A DNA stretch of 64,000 nt from Cornus controversa (taxonomy: Eukaryota > Streptophyta > Magnoliopsida > Cornales > Cornaceae): NCBI GenBank assembly GCA_026545225.1, contig CM048848.1, positions 22,918,806-22,982,805 on the forward strand, in the 5' to 3' direction. The position numbers and the translations under genes are program-made. This document shows positions 22,801 through 31,131 of this stretch, piece by piece; the first letter of the stretch is position 1, and each line of letters starts with the position of its first letter. A model generated the notes under the pieces. That model made no database searches and was not told the origin of the DNA. It saw only the letters and a program-made list of their open reading frames with translations.

Positions 22801-22927
22801 GATCATATACCCCATCTCTGATAGCAAGTGGGTTAGTCCCACTCAAGTGGTTCCAAAGAAGTCTGGTATTACGGTGCAACCTAATGATAAGGGTGAATTA
22901 GTTCCCCAACGCACCACCACAGGATGA
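19895..22927 (+). CDS. Athila-type gag, protease and start of reverse transcriptase
   Basis: The open frame runs from 19778; I prefer the ATG at 19895 (residue 40 of the longer frame), just before the Pro-rich N-terminus. Numbered from 19778: the gag capsid domain spans about residues 95-265. A CCHC zinc knuckle CSFCYSTSHFVRDC is at 328-341. A Gln-rich coiled segment lies at about 430-475. The aspartic protease motif LLDLGASVNLLP has its Asp at 700 and uses the Athila-style DLGA form. The N-terminal RT region starts near 985. The frame ends at a TGA (22925-22927) just before the conserved RT segment VCIDYRKLN and continues in the same frame beyond it. The product would be the virus-like-particle shell and protein-processing part of the polyprotein. 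Confidence 0.88.
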   Translation: MEPNERQPPGLPPFNHEQPPPPPPPQGELLMDFYLPTTFEVPSCIQFPDVAANQFEIKSSTLNLLNSFHGLPNEDPYRHLDYFFSVCSTIRVPHFTEDDLKLRMFPFSLKDKARSWFNSLEPNSIHSWAEMQIEFLKKYFPMGKTSDIRRAITGFTQIDQEQFHETWERLKDLLKSCPHHAVPKWQLVQSFYDGVSEQHRQMIDSACGGGYLLKSPDEAWKLFQTLSNNSAQRSSTRKGKATQPCKGVHEISRVDEVAMHVEALSRKMDLIMKNGLPIPNQSVQNQEGCSFCYSTSHFVRDCPIAGQSPDYAQEQANALYAKQMNDPYSNTYNPGYKNHPAFSWKNQESSPSFQGQSSFNSQSQQPLYRPNPQPYNQRSNYQQPPPPPRSQSFEERVISNLEANTRLLQTHSQSISKLEANAQSMARLEAQIGQLANALNRREEGKLPSQPVANPKGVHMIEDPSSSTCNAPPEQVQSITTLRSGKIINSKVGEEERKEFQEQPKNPKESQLNPKLFPLNPNLQNTPSNPKGKASEVVASSIPNLDTSYEPPVPFPQRLKEPSHFGKQGEKIQDMMEIFKQVKINLPLLDAIRQIPSYAKFLKDLCTQKCKSRNNVPKKVLLTEHISSIFQHQAPPKFKDPGAPTISCTIGNQSFAKALLDLGASVNLLPFSVYQQLGLGELKHTKVVLQLADRSMKQPRGIIEDVIIQVDKFYFLVDFIVLDTEPVQNPNHHIPIILGRPFLATANACVNCRTGVMDISFGNMKVRLNIFNASHHTPDDESECFCVDVVDDLVQEALPSILSTDPLEACLNHFNYDDFDIEQSICEVNSMLDVNTVMDLPKWRVPREPLPPLSKTPQTPSLISPPQLELKPLPATLKYVFLGANETLPVIIASNLTNAQELELIKVLKEHKEAIGWSVVDLKGIDPSVCMHRIHLEEDAKTSREAQRRLNPNMKDVVMKEVVKLLDAGIIYPISDSKWVSPTQVVPKKSGITVQPNDKGELVPQRTTTG

Positions 22928-23839
22928 AGAGTGTGCATTGATTATAGGAAATTAAATTCAGCCACTCGGAAAGATCACTTCCCCCTCCCATTCATTGATC
23001 AAATATTGGAGAGATTGGCCGGGCAAAGCTTTTATTGCTTTTTGGATGGATATTCCGGCTATAATCAGGTTGCTATAGACCCGAGGGACCAAGAGAAAAC
23101 CACCTTTACATGTCCCTTCGGCACATTTGCTTATAGACGCATGCCCTTTGGGTTGTGCAATGCACCGGCAACTTTTCAACGGTGTATGATGTCTATCTTC
23201 TCCGACATGGTGGAAAAATTCTTAGAAGTGTTCATGGATGATTTTTCCGTTTTTGGGCCTTCATATGAATCATGCCTCCAAAATCTAGCTTGTGTTCTCA
23301 AAAGATGTCAAGAAACCAACCTAATTCTTAGTTGGGAAAAGAGTCACTTTATGGTTCAAGAGGGTATTGTCCTAGGGCATATTGTGTCTAAGCGAGGAAT
23401 AGAGGTTGATAAAGCCAAGGTTGAGCTCATTTCCAAACTTCCTCCACCATCCACGGTGAGAGAGATTCGTTCATTCCTTGGGCATGCGGGCTTTTATCGC
23501 CGTTTCATCAAAGACTTTAGCAAGATTTCTCGGCCTTTGTGTCGCCTTCTTGAAAAAGAGTCTTGCTTTACCTTTGATGAAGCGTGCCTTGACGCTTTTG
23601 AAAAACTCCGCGCCATGCTTACAACCGCTCCAATTCTAATCCCTCCAAATTGGGCTCTCCCATTTGAGATTATGTGTGATGCATCCGACTATGCCATGGG
23701 TGCGGTCTTGGGGCAACGAGTAGACAAACTGCCACATGTCATCTATTACGCAAGTAAAACCCTTTCCGAGGCTCAAATCAATTATACCACAACGGAAAAG
23801 GAATTGCTTGCGGTAGTATTTGCATTAGACAAATTTTGA
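22928..23839 (+). pseudogene. Athila-type reverse transcriptase and start of RNase H
   Basis: In frame with the preceding gag-protease but separated from it by the TGA at 22925. It contains VCIDYRKLN, the palm region, and the catalytic FMDD box at 23231-23242 (residues 1152-1155 from 19778). RNase H starts with the catalytic CDASDYAMGAVLG (Asp near 23678) and the TTEKELLAVVFA segment. A second in-frame TGA at 23837-23839 interrupts RNase H. Everything else is well conserved, so these are point lesions in a young copy. The enzyme would copy element RNA into cDNA and remove the RNA strand. Confidence 0.88.
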
Positions 23840-25411
23840 GCTTATTTATTAGGTTCAAAGGTCATTGTCTATTCAGACCATGCTGCCCTCCGGCATCTTT
23901 TGGCGAAAAAGGACACTAAGCCTAGGTTGATCCGATGGATACTCTTGTTGCAAGAGTTCAATTTTGAGATTAGAGACAAAAAGGGAACTAAAAATGTGGT
24001 AGCTGACCACCTTTCTAGAATTCTTGTTGAATCCCTCCATAATTCCATTCCAGTTTGTGAATCCTTCCCGGATGAACAACTCTTTGTCATCTCTCAAGAG
24101 AGTATCCCTTGGTATGCGGATGTGGTTAATTATTTGGCAACCGGTAAAATACCATCTTCTTGGACCAAACAAGAGAAGGATCGTTTTCTCTCCCAATCAC
24201 GATCATATTATTGGGACGATCCTCAATTGTTCAAATACTGCCCCGATCAAATAATTCGTAAGTGTGTACCCAACAGTGAATTCCAAAGCATTCTTAAATT
24301 TTGTCATACACTCGCTTGTGGGGGACACTTTTGTGCTAAGAAAACCGCAGCAAAAATTCTTCAATGCGGATTTTTCTGGCCGACACTTCATCGGGATGCA
24401 TATTCATTCTGCCGCTCTTGTGAGCGATGTCAGCGCCTCGGCGCGATGTCTCGGAGGGACATGATACCTCTTAACCCTATTCTTGTCATTGAAATATTTG
24501 ATGTGTGGGGCATTGACTTCATGGGACCATTTCCACCCTCTACTGGTCATGAGTACATACTTGTGGCGGTGGACTACGTATCTAAGTGGATAGAGGCCGT
24601 TGCTACCAAAACCAACGATCACGCAGTCGTGGTTAAATTCATACAAGCTAACATTTTTAGCCGGTTTGGTACGCCTCGGGCCATCATCAGTGACGGAGGT
24701 AAGCATTTCTGTAGCCGGTTCCTTCGAACCTTGCTTCTCAAATACTCCGTCACACACAAAGTAGCCACCCCCTACCATCCTCAAACTAGTGGCCAAGTAG
24801 AAGTATCCAATAGGGAGATTAAGAACATTCTTCAGAAAACTGTTCGGCCTGACCGGAAGGATTGGTCATTGCGACTAAACGACGCATTATGGGCATACCG
24901 AACCGCATATAAAACTCCCATTGGAATGTCACCTTATCGGTTAGTTTATGGCAAGGCGTGCCATCTTCCGGTTGAATTGGAGCATAAAGCTATGTGGGCC
25001 ACCAGGACCTTCAATTTTGACATGAAAAAGGCCGGTTCTAATCGAAAGCTTCAATTAAATGAATTGGAAGAATTGCGACATGACGCTTATGAGAATGCGA
25101 AAATCTATAAGGCAAGGTCCAAGGCCTTTCACGATCGTAATATTCGAGTCAAAACATTTTTGTCGGGCCAAAAAGTTTGGTTGTACAACTCACGCCTCCA
25201 TTTGTTTCCCGAAAAACTTCGCTCCCGTTGGGATGGTCCATTTTTGGTTAATTCCGTCGCGCCCCACGGAGCGGTGGAATTGAAGGACTTGAAAGATGGT
25301 TCGATATTCAAAGTAAATGGGCAGCGCTTAAAAGTGTGCGTGGATGACCAAGTCACCACCGAATACGTGGATATCGTCACTTTGACGGATCCCGTGTATT
25401 TTGACTCGTGA
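23840..25411 (+). pseudogene. Athila-type RNase H end and integrase
   Basis: In the same frame after the TGA at 23837. It starts with the RNase H end, including [11 protein letters not shown]. The integrase N-terminal zinc region follows ([10 protein letters not shown] ... [11 protein letters not shown]), then the catalytic core with Asp at 24515, Asp at 24692 and Glu at 24800. The last two are separated by exactly 35 residues (DD35E). The C-terminal part contains [16 protein letters not shown] and the frame stops at 25409-25411. No chromodomain is present, as expected for Athila. The enzyme would insert cDNA into the genome; here it could be made only by readthrough of two stops. Confidence 0.88.
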
Positions 25412-25569
25412 GCCGGCTCGGACGTCGCGCCATAGACGTGTAAGGTGGCGAAGCCATGGTCGCTATCAAGCTTCCATGGTGTCCCTTTAATCCAAAGTAG
25501 GTTTGTATCTAAGCAATGTAGTATCTAATTCCCCAATATCCAAGTCCCTGAAGCATTTTTTAAACTGAC

Positions 25570-26010
25570 TATTTTTGAGCATTTCGATAGATCGAAACCA
25601 AGATTTCGATCAATCAAAAATTTTGATTGATCAAAATTTTGGTTTCGATTGATCGAAAAATTGCAGGGATTTGCCAAGTCCAAAGTCTCGAGAGGTGGTA
25701 TTCTTCGATTGCACTTCGATAGGTCTTCGATCGATCGAAACTTTCGATTGATCGAAATGGGATTTCGATTGATCGAAATAAAAGTTCGATTGCATCAATT
25801 AAATGTTCGATTGATCGAAGTAAAAATGTGATTCAGGGGAGGAATGTTCGATTGATCGAAGTAAAAATGTGATTCAAGGGAGGAATGTTCGATTGATCGA
25901 AGAGACAATCTCGATCCATCGAAGTTAGTTTCGATTGATCGAAGCAAGATTTCGATCAATCGAAATTTCGATTGATCGAAATGCACATTTCGATCAATCG
26001 AAATGCACGC
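25570..26010 (+). repeat. Large TTCGATYRATCGAA palindrome cluster between pol and ORF3
   Basis: About ten perfect copies and several one-mismatch variants of the interrupted palindrome TTCGAT-TG-ATCGAA (or reverse complement) occur in 440 bp, in both orientations. Two neighbouring copies sit in a direct repeat of about 42 bp (about 25803-25886). It is the same motif as in this element's LTRs. The cluster ends about 30 bp upstream of a TATA-like box. Confidence 0.9.
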
Positions 26011-26033
26011 GGAGCCTGCACGTGAGCCGAAAA

Positions 26034-26045
26034 GCTATTTAAACC
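26034..26045 (+). promoter_or_regulatory. Putative internal promoter for ORF3
   Basis: GCTATTTAAACC is a TATA-like box followed within about 50 bp by a CT-rich stretch (CTTCTTCTCTCCCTC), a common plant start-site context. It lies between the palindrome cluster and a leader with a consensus splice donor. The layout of palindrome cluster then TATA mirrors the LTR. The promoter is inferred, not shown. Confidence 0.45.
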
Positions 26046-26264
26046 GTTGGGCTTCCCTCCCATTTTAAAAGACCATCCGACTTCTTCTCTCCCTCTGTGC
26101 GATCCAAGCCTTCTCCAAGCACACCCGAGCACTCGATCTTCCATTCCCGATCATCCGCCGCCATCCGGCGCAGTCCGATCCGCCGCTAGCATCTGCGCGA
26201 TCTTCTCTTCGCGGCTGCGCGTGGAGTTTTCTTCGGTTGAGCCGTTCATCTTCTTCCTCACGAG

Positions 26265-26653
26265 GTAAGTGATGCATGGCTACTTTTTGTTTATTCTCTC
26301 GCCATTTTTGATAGTTTTACAGTGGAATAAACATAGTTAGATCATGTTGGGGTGGATGGTTGCGATTGCGATGTCCGAATCCAGTTTTTGTGGGTTTCGG
26401 GGGGGGGTAGGAATTCAAGCAGGAGTGGGATTTGGCATTTTCTTCATTTCAAACGCTTAGTGTACGGTGTGTAACTGCGGCGCCTTCGTTTCGGTTGCGC
26501 GTGTTCGCATTGCCTCTTCGAGTGCAACTTTTTGCATTTTTGTCAGTACCTTGGACTAGGACTTCATTTTTATTTTTATTCTTTTAGTCTAGTAGTAGTT
26601 TAACTTTCTTCTTATTCATCTTTTATTTACGTACCTTTTGGAATCCAGTGCAG
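26265..26653 (+). other. Putative 5'-UTR intron upstream of ORF3
   Basis: A consensus donor CGAG/GTAAGT begins the intron at 26265. It ends after a pyrimidine-rich tract with CCAGTGCAG at 26653, 14 nt before the ATG at 26668. The length is 389 bp. The acceptor could also receive a donor in the genomic RNA leader. Confidence 0.5.
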
Positions 26654-26667
26654 ACTGTTCCGCGGCC

Positions 26668-27891
26668 ATGGCGAGAGTGAAGAACGCCGCCGGTGCTGTT
26701 CGTGACGTGCCCGGGCGAGCCTTCCGGTCTCGGAAGTTCCACCCGGAGCAGGTTTTCGACTTAGCCGAGTTTGAGAGGCGTCCCGACACCGAGTGGACGG
26801 TTGCCGAGCTCAGGAGGCGTCGCCTCGACCGGCTATGTGTGCCTCCCACCGACATGGCACACGAGCGCCTAGTGCAGGTCTTTTACGAGCACATGACCTA
26901 CTCCTGCACAGCGCCAGATACACTCGAGACTACCGTGGCCACTGTCACGATCACGATTACGCCGAGCCGGATTGCTCATATGCTCGACATTCCTCACCAG
27001 CAGCCGCCGGACATGGTTGGCCCGGACGGTCAGCCACTCTATAGTGCCGCGCTCCCAGCAGATACCACGCTCTTCTCGATAGTGATGGACATGTGTGGCG
27101 GGGCGTTTACCACGCCCAACCACAACTGCACGTCCAAGTCGATGTGCCCGAGCAGATATTGGTTCCTGGACACCGTTCTCCTCAAGAACGCGTGTCCGTT
27201 GCAGCACGTGGCCGAGCGCAGGGGTGACCTCCTCCGTTGCCTCTATGCTTTCCATACGGGCGCTTGGTTTTCTGTCCCATCGCTTATCTGGGGGCAGATG
27301 CACAAAGTTTGGGATGGCCTCGTCAACAAGAGGAAGAGGAGAACAGCGAGTTGGCGACTTCCCTTTCCATTCCTGATCGCTGCTTTTCTCAGCAGTGCCA
27401 GTACACCGGTCAGTCGGACTGACATTCAGTTGGCACCGCCCGCCCGCTTCACATCTACTCAGTGGGATCGGGTGAGGCGACACTTAGAGCGACAGGACCA
27501 TCAGGGTGATGCACCAGACGATGTAGATATGGATGCCCCGGTGGAGATGGACGAGGGAGAGCCAGCAGGGGCGGAGTCAGAGGACGAGGAGATGGAGGAG
27601 GAGGAGATGGATGTCGCTGCAGAGCGGCATGATATCTTAGCGACAGGCTATTCCTGCCTGGCAGCTGACGTAGAGCGGCTCCAGCAGGGTTTTGACGAGC
27701 ACGTCCAGGTGACGCAGAGTCAGCTGGCAGGTATTCAGACGGACATTTCTTCCCTGGTGCAGGGCCAGAGAGCGATTTTAGATGAGTTCCGAGCCTTCCG
27801 GCAGGATCTGCAGTTCCTGTTCGTAGGTCGAGCCTCCACCTCCACTTCTGCTCCCACCGACCCACCACCACCACCACCCGCCCTCGAGTAG
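26668..27891 (+). CDS. Athila third ORF (env-position), putative plant transposon protein domain
   Basis: 407 residues from the ATG at 26668, chosen for its strong context (GCGGCCATGGCG) directly after the predicted splice acceptor; an in-frame ATG at 26638 lies inside the predicted intron. Residues about 15-190 resemble the 'putative plant transposon protein' domain found in this position in Athila elements (FHPEQVFDLAEF ... LVQVFYEHMTYS ... IAHMLDIP). An acidic stretch follows at about 282-325, then a predicted coiled coil at about 330-385 and a Pro-rich tail. I see no signal peptide or clear transmembrane segment, so calling it an envelope protein rests only on position. The coding sequence is clearly GC-richer than gag-pol. 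It is intact. Confidence 0.75.
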   Translation: MARVKNAAGAVRDVPGRAFRSRKFHPEQVFDLAEFERRPDTEWTVAELRRRRLDRLCVPPTDMAHERLVQVFYEHMTYSCTAPDTLETTVATVTITITPSRIAHMLDIPHQQPPDMVGPDGQPLYSAALPADTTLFSIVMDMCGGAFTTPNHNCTSKSMCPSRYWFLDTVLLKNACPLQHVAERRGDLLRCLYAFHTGAWFSVPSLIWGQMHKVWDGLVNKRKRRTASWRLPFPFLIAAFLSSASTPVSRTDIQLAPPARFTSTQWDRVRRHLERQDHQGDAPDDVDMDAPVEMDEGEPAGAESEDEEMEEEEMDVAAERHDILATGYSCLAADVERLQQGFDEHVQVTQSQLAGIQTDISSLVQGQRAILDEFRAFRQDLQFLFVGRASTSTSAPTDPPPPPPALE

Positions 27892-29695
27892 CTGCACTTT
27901 ATTCATCTTTTCTGCTTTATTTTCTGTATTTTTCTTTCTTTCTTTTATTTTTTTGATAGGCCATGTTGGCCATGTTTAGTTTCTTTTTGAGTATTCCACC
28001 TGCAGGTACACTTTGTACTAAAACTCATTTTCAGTTATATGGAATACCTTTTTATTTTCTTTTATGCCATGTGTTGTCTTTACTGTCTTTATTTTGCTTT
28101 CCGTCAACCTATCTGTTCTCTATACTTTGACTATGTATGTAGTACCACTTGTCTAATTGTTATATGCGATTCAGTTGATGATTTCCGTTTATTACCGCCT
28201 GGTTTCAATTCCCAATACTGTTGAGATTGCTTCAACACAGTATGGCGGTAATAAAGAAAGGCAGCCCCTTTGCGTGCTATACGTTAGCGCGCCTGGATAG
28301 TCAATATCTTATCGCATAGACCTCTTGGACAATCGGGAAACACCAGTTCAGACCATTAGATTTACAGTGATATTGGCATTGTCTGTTTGTGCATAATTAT
28401 TTCATTATGTTCTATTTATCTACTTTTTGTTCCTTGTAATGCTCGTGGTATCCAATTGGTATTCTGTGCAGATTTTTCTTATTTACAGGATGACCGCTGC
28501 TGTGGACTTCCATTTTTCTCGCATTCTGCCATCCCGGTAACTTCTTTCCTTGCTCTTCTTGTCCAAGCATTGAGGACAATGTTGCATATAAGTTTGGGGG
28601 TGCGGTATGCTATACCACTTGCATATGCATGCAATGTTCAGTCATTATATTGAGTGTCATTGTAGAGCAGTTTTTTTTCTGTGATATTTTTGCATGCTTG
28701 CTATGATGTCTTGCTTTTTAAAGGAAGATCATTCGAATAAATGTCCGAGGTAAATGCAGCAGGTAGTTAAGAACTTTAACATTGTAAATACCCGCGCTTT
28801 TGCAAGCTTGATAGTAAGCTAGAACGGTCTACATTATTGTCCAAACTCGAGCACGTACAGTTCTTGCCCTAAATTTGTCCTTAACCGCACAAATTCGCAC
28901 ACATGCAGTTTAAATTGTGGGGTATAAGTCTGAGGGAGAATTTTTGAAATTTCTATTTTTATCTGAACAGCTTAGAGAATAAGTTCTTCCGGTTGTTGAA
29001 AAAAAAAAATAATAATAATAATAATAAAAAGAGAAAATTATGCAATAAGCCTTCTCACTAAATAAACCGGATTTCTATGCCTCAAAGCAGGAAATATTCG
29101 TGTAAAAGTGTGTAAGGTTGAGCAGTAATAAGCGGATGGCTTGCTTACGCTCATTGCCTTGTAAGCTCGGTTATTAAGTCCGAGGGGTGCTTCTTCGCCT
29201 AATGCCCTAAAACCAATTGGTTTGGGAGTCATTGGCCCACTGCCGCTACATGGGCTTACAAGAAAGCAAAAAGAGCTAAGCATTGCACGGTCATCCGCAC
29301 ATGAGCAATCATGAATGTTTTGTGATAATAAAACAGCCGGGTTGAGCATTTTCAATGAGTTTTTCTCTTAAAAATAGATTTGTTCGTTTTCTTCTCCAAA
29401 TATGACAAAAGCCACACGTTAGAATGCATGTTCACTTTTCAAAGAGGATTTTGGGGTTGGAATTGTTATAGTTGTTCGGGCTGGCCAGTATGTGGGGACT
29501 GTCGTTCATTTATAGCTTGTGAAAGTCCATTTTTGCTAATGACCACATAGTTCTGTAATACTTGTTGCATTTGCCAATTGTGAAATGAATGGATGAGCGC
29601 CCTTTATCTAGTTGATGACTGAGCATGATTAAACTTTTGTATAAGATAGTTGATTTCATTTTTGTAATATGGTATTGCTAAGGGACTAGCAATAT
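27892..29695 (+). mobile_element. Athila long 3' non-coding region
   Basis: No credible ORF is present. It includes T-rich sequence, a pair of complementary TATTGGGAATTG / TGGCGGTAATAAA neighbourhoods near 28185-28260, the internal hairpin plus polypurine motif at 28568-28602, and an AAT microsatellite at about 29008-29030. Confidence 0.7.
28568..28602 (+). promoter_or_regulatory. Internal polypurine-tract-like motif with hairpin
   Basis: The inverted repeat CATTG-AGGA-CAATG is followed by AAGTTTGGGGGTG. The purine core matches the true polypurine tract at 29696-29710 but lies about 1.1 kb upstream of the 3' LTR. Confidence 0.6.
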
Positions 29696-29710
29696 GTAAG
29701 TTTGGGGGTG
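29696..29710 (+). promoter_or_regulatory. Athila polypurine tract
   Basis: GTAAGTTTGGGGGTG lies immediately before the 3' LTR. It is the expected plus-strand primer. Confidence 0.9.
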
Positions 29711-31126
29711 TGATAAGTGTTCAACTCTATGCATTTGAACCCTCTTTATTGCATATGTTAGTTCCGTTTTTGCGTTTACCGAGATATGTTTACGGTATTT
29801 TTGTGTTTTTGATGTATTGCAGGTATTGGAGTAAATGGAGCAAAGTTGGAAGCTTTCTGCAGGCAAGAGATGAAATCAGAAAATGTTGCCAAGGCATTTC
29901 GATCAATCGAGAAGTGGATTTCGATCAATCGAGATTTCGATCAATCGAGATTTCGATTGATCGAAATCTCATTTCGATTGATCGAAATTTCGATCAATCG
30001 AAATGCTGCAGAGCCCACTTGGCCACTTGCTCACCTGCTCTCCCACTTGCAACAAAATCCCCCTTTTTGCACGACTTAGGGGGATTGTCTGACTTGAACA
30101 AGACTTTTGGGGGCCTTCTTGATACAAGAGATATATATAATGATATATATATATATATGGTGGGCCCAAAGGAGCCAAAAAGCATACAAAAAGCACAAAA
30201 AGCCACATCTCTCATATCTCTCAAGATACACATCAGAGGAAGAAGAGAGAGACCTTCGGGAGAGGAAGAGAAAAGCTGAACCAGACCAAGAAGCTTCATT
30301 CTCTTCATCAATGGAAGGGTGCAAGGCAACCATGAGCAACTAACTCTTCTACTAGGGTGTTGGTTTCAACCCCTAGCCATGTAAACTTGTTCATCTTTGT
30401 AGCTCTTAGGGATTTGTAATTAAATGTTGATTATTTAGCCTAGTGATTATGTACACAAATACATTTCTTATATATATTCATTTGATATGGAATTTATTCT
30501 TGTCTTAGAGTAGGTTTTGTCACTTGAATGCACAACATTTGCATATTCCACAAGAAGTGCAAATGATGGTTAGATAATGGTGTTTAAATGAATGTGTGAT
30601 GCTAGTTTGTATAGACCATGCCAAGACAAGGTAGTTTGGATGCATGTAGTGTTTACGTAGAGAGTAGGGTAATTAGGTAGTTAGTTAGGTTGAAGAGCTA
30701 TGCTTGTTGAAGATGGATTATGATAGGTTAGCACACACATTGATCTTTTGATATGTCATTGAGGTCACAAGCCTAATGACATTGTTAGGCATTTAATTAA
30801 TGAACCCCATGCTTGCTACACTTATGAACATGTGAATGGCTAGTGGTGGAAACCAACCCTAGTTCTCTCTCCCGACTTTACTCTTTAATTTTATCGTCAT
30901 TTCATTTACGCAATAGTTTTAAACACAAAACAAAAAAACCTGTTTCTTTAGAATTAAAGTAGAATTAATCTTTCTTTATGACAATTAACGACTAGTCCTC
31001 GTGGGATCGATACCCTCTATATAGAACCTTATCTACAAAGATTCGTGCTCTTGCGAGTGGTTAAATTATATTTTGATAAAAAGGGCAAAATTAAGCTTAC
31101 AATATAATTTAGTTCCGACCACATCA
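29711..31126 (+). mobile_element. Athila-type 3' LTR (1,416 bp)
   Basis: An uninterrupted LTR that matches the split 5' LTR with about four substitutions. It carries the same palindrome cluster (about 29896-30016) and TATA region (about 30132). It provides the empty-site sequence for the LARD insertion. Confidence 0.95.
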
Positions 31127-31131
31127 CCTAC
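31127..31131 (+). repeat. TSD CCTAC, right copy of the Athila element
   Basis: This is an exact copy of 7122-7126, placed right after the LTR end. Confidence 0.9.

Larger units (their letters stand above)
7127..31126 (+). mobile_element. Complete Athila-type Ty3/gypsy retrotransposon with a nested LARD
   Basis: Both LTRs start TGATAAGTGTTC and end ACCACATCA. Removing the nested LARD gives 1,416 bp for the 5' LTR, equal to the 1,416-bp 3' LTR. Five-bp duplications CCTAC flank the element (7122-7126 and 31127-31131). A tRNA-Asp-type PBS, gag, protease, RT, RNase H, integrase, a third ORF and a polypurine tract follow in Athila order. I count about four substitutions between LTRs by eye, so it is recent but older than the LARD inside it. 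Confidence 0.95.

Noticed and set aside
22925..22927. Programmed stop-codon readthrough between gag and pol
   Set aside because: The stop lies inside the RT domain, not at the gag-pol junction, and a second TGA follows in RNase H; simple mutation is more likely.
25570..26010. CRISPR-like array (repeated palindromic units)
   Set aside because: Spacing is irregular, units are in both orientations, spacers are not uniform, and the setting is a plant retrotransposon.
26668..27891. Envelope glycoprotein gene
   Set aside because: The position fits, but no signal peptide, transmembrane segment or cleavage site is visible; I keep the neutral name third ORF.
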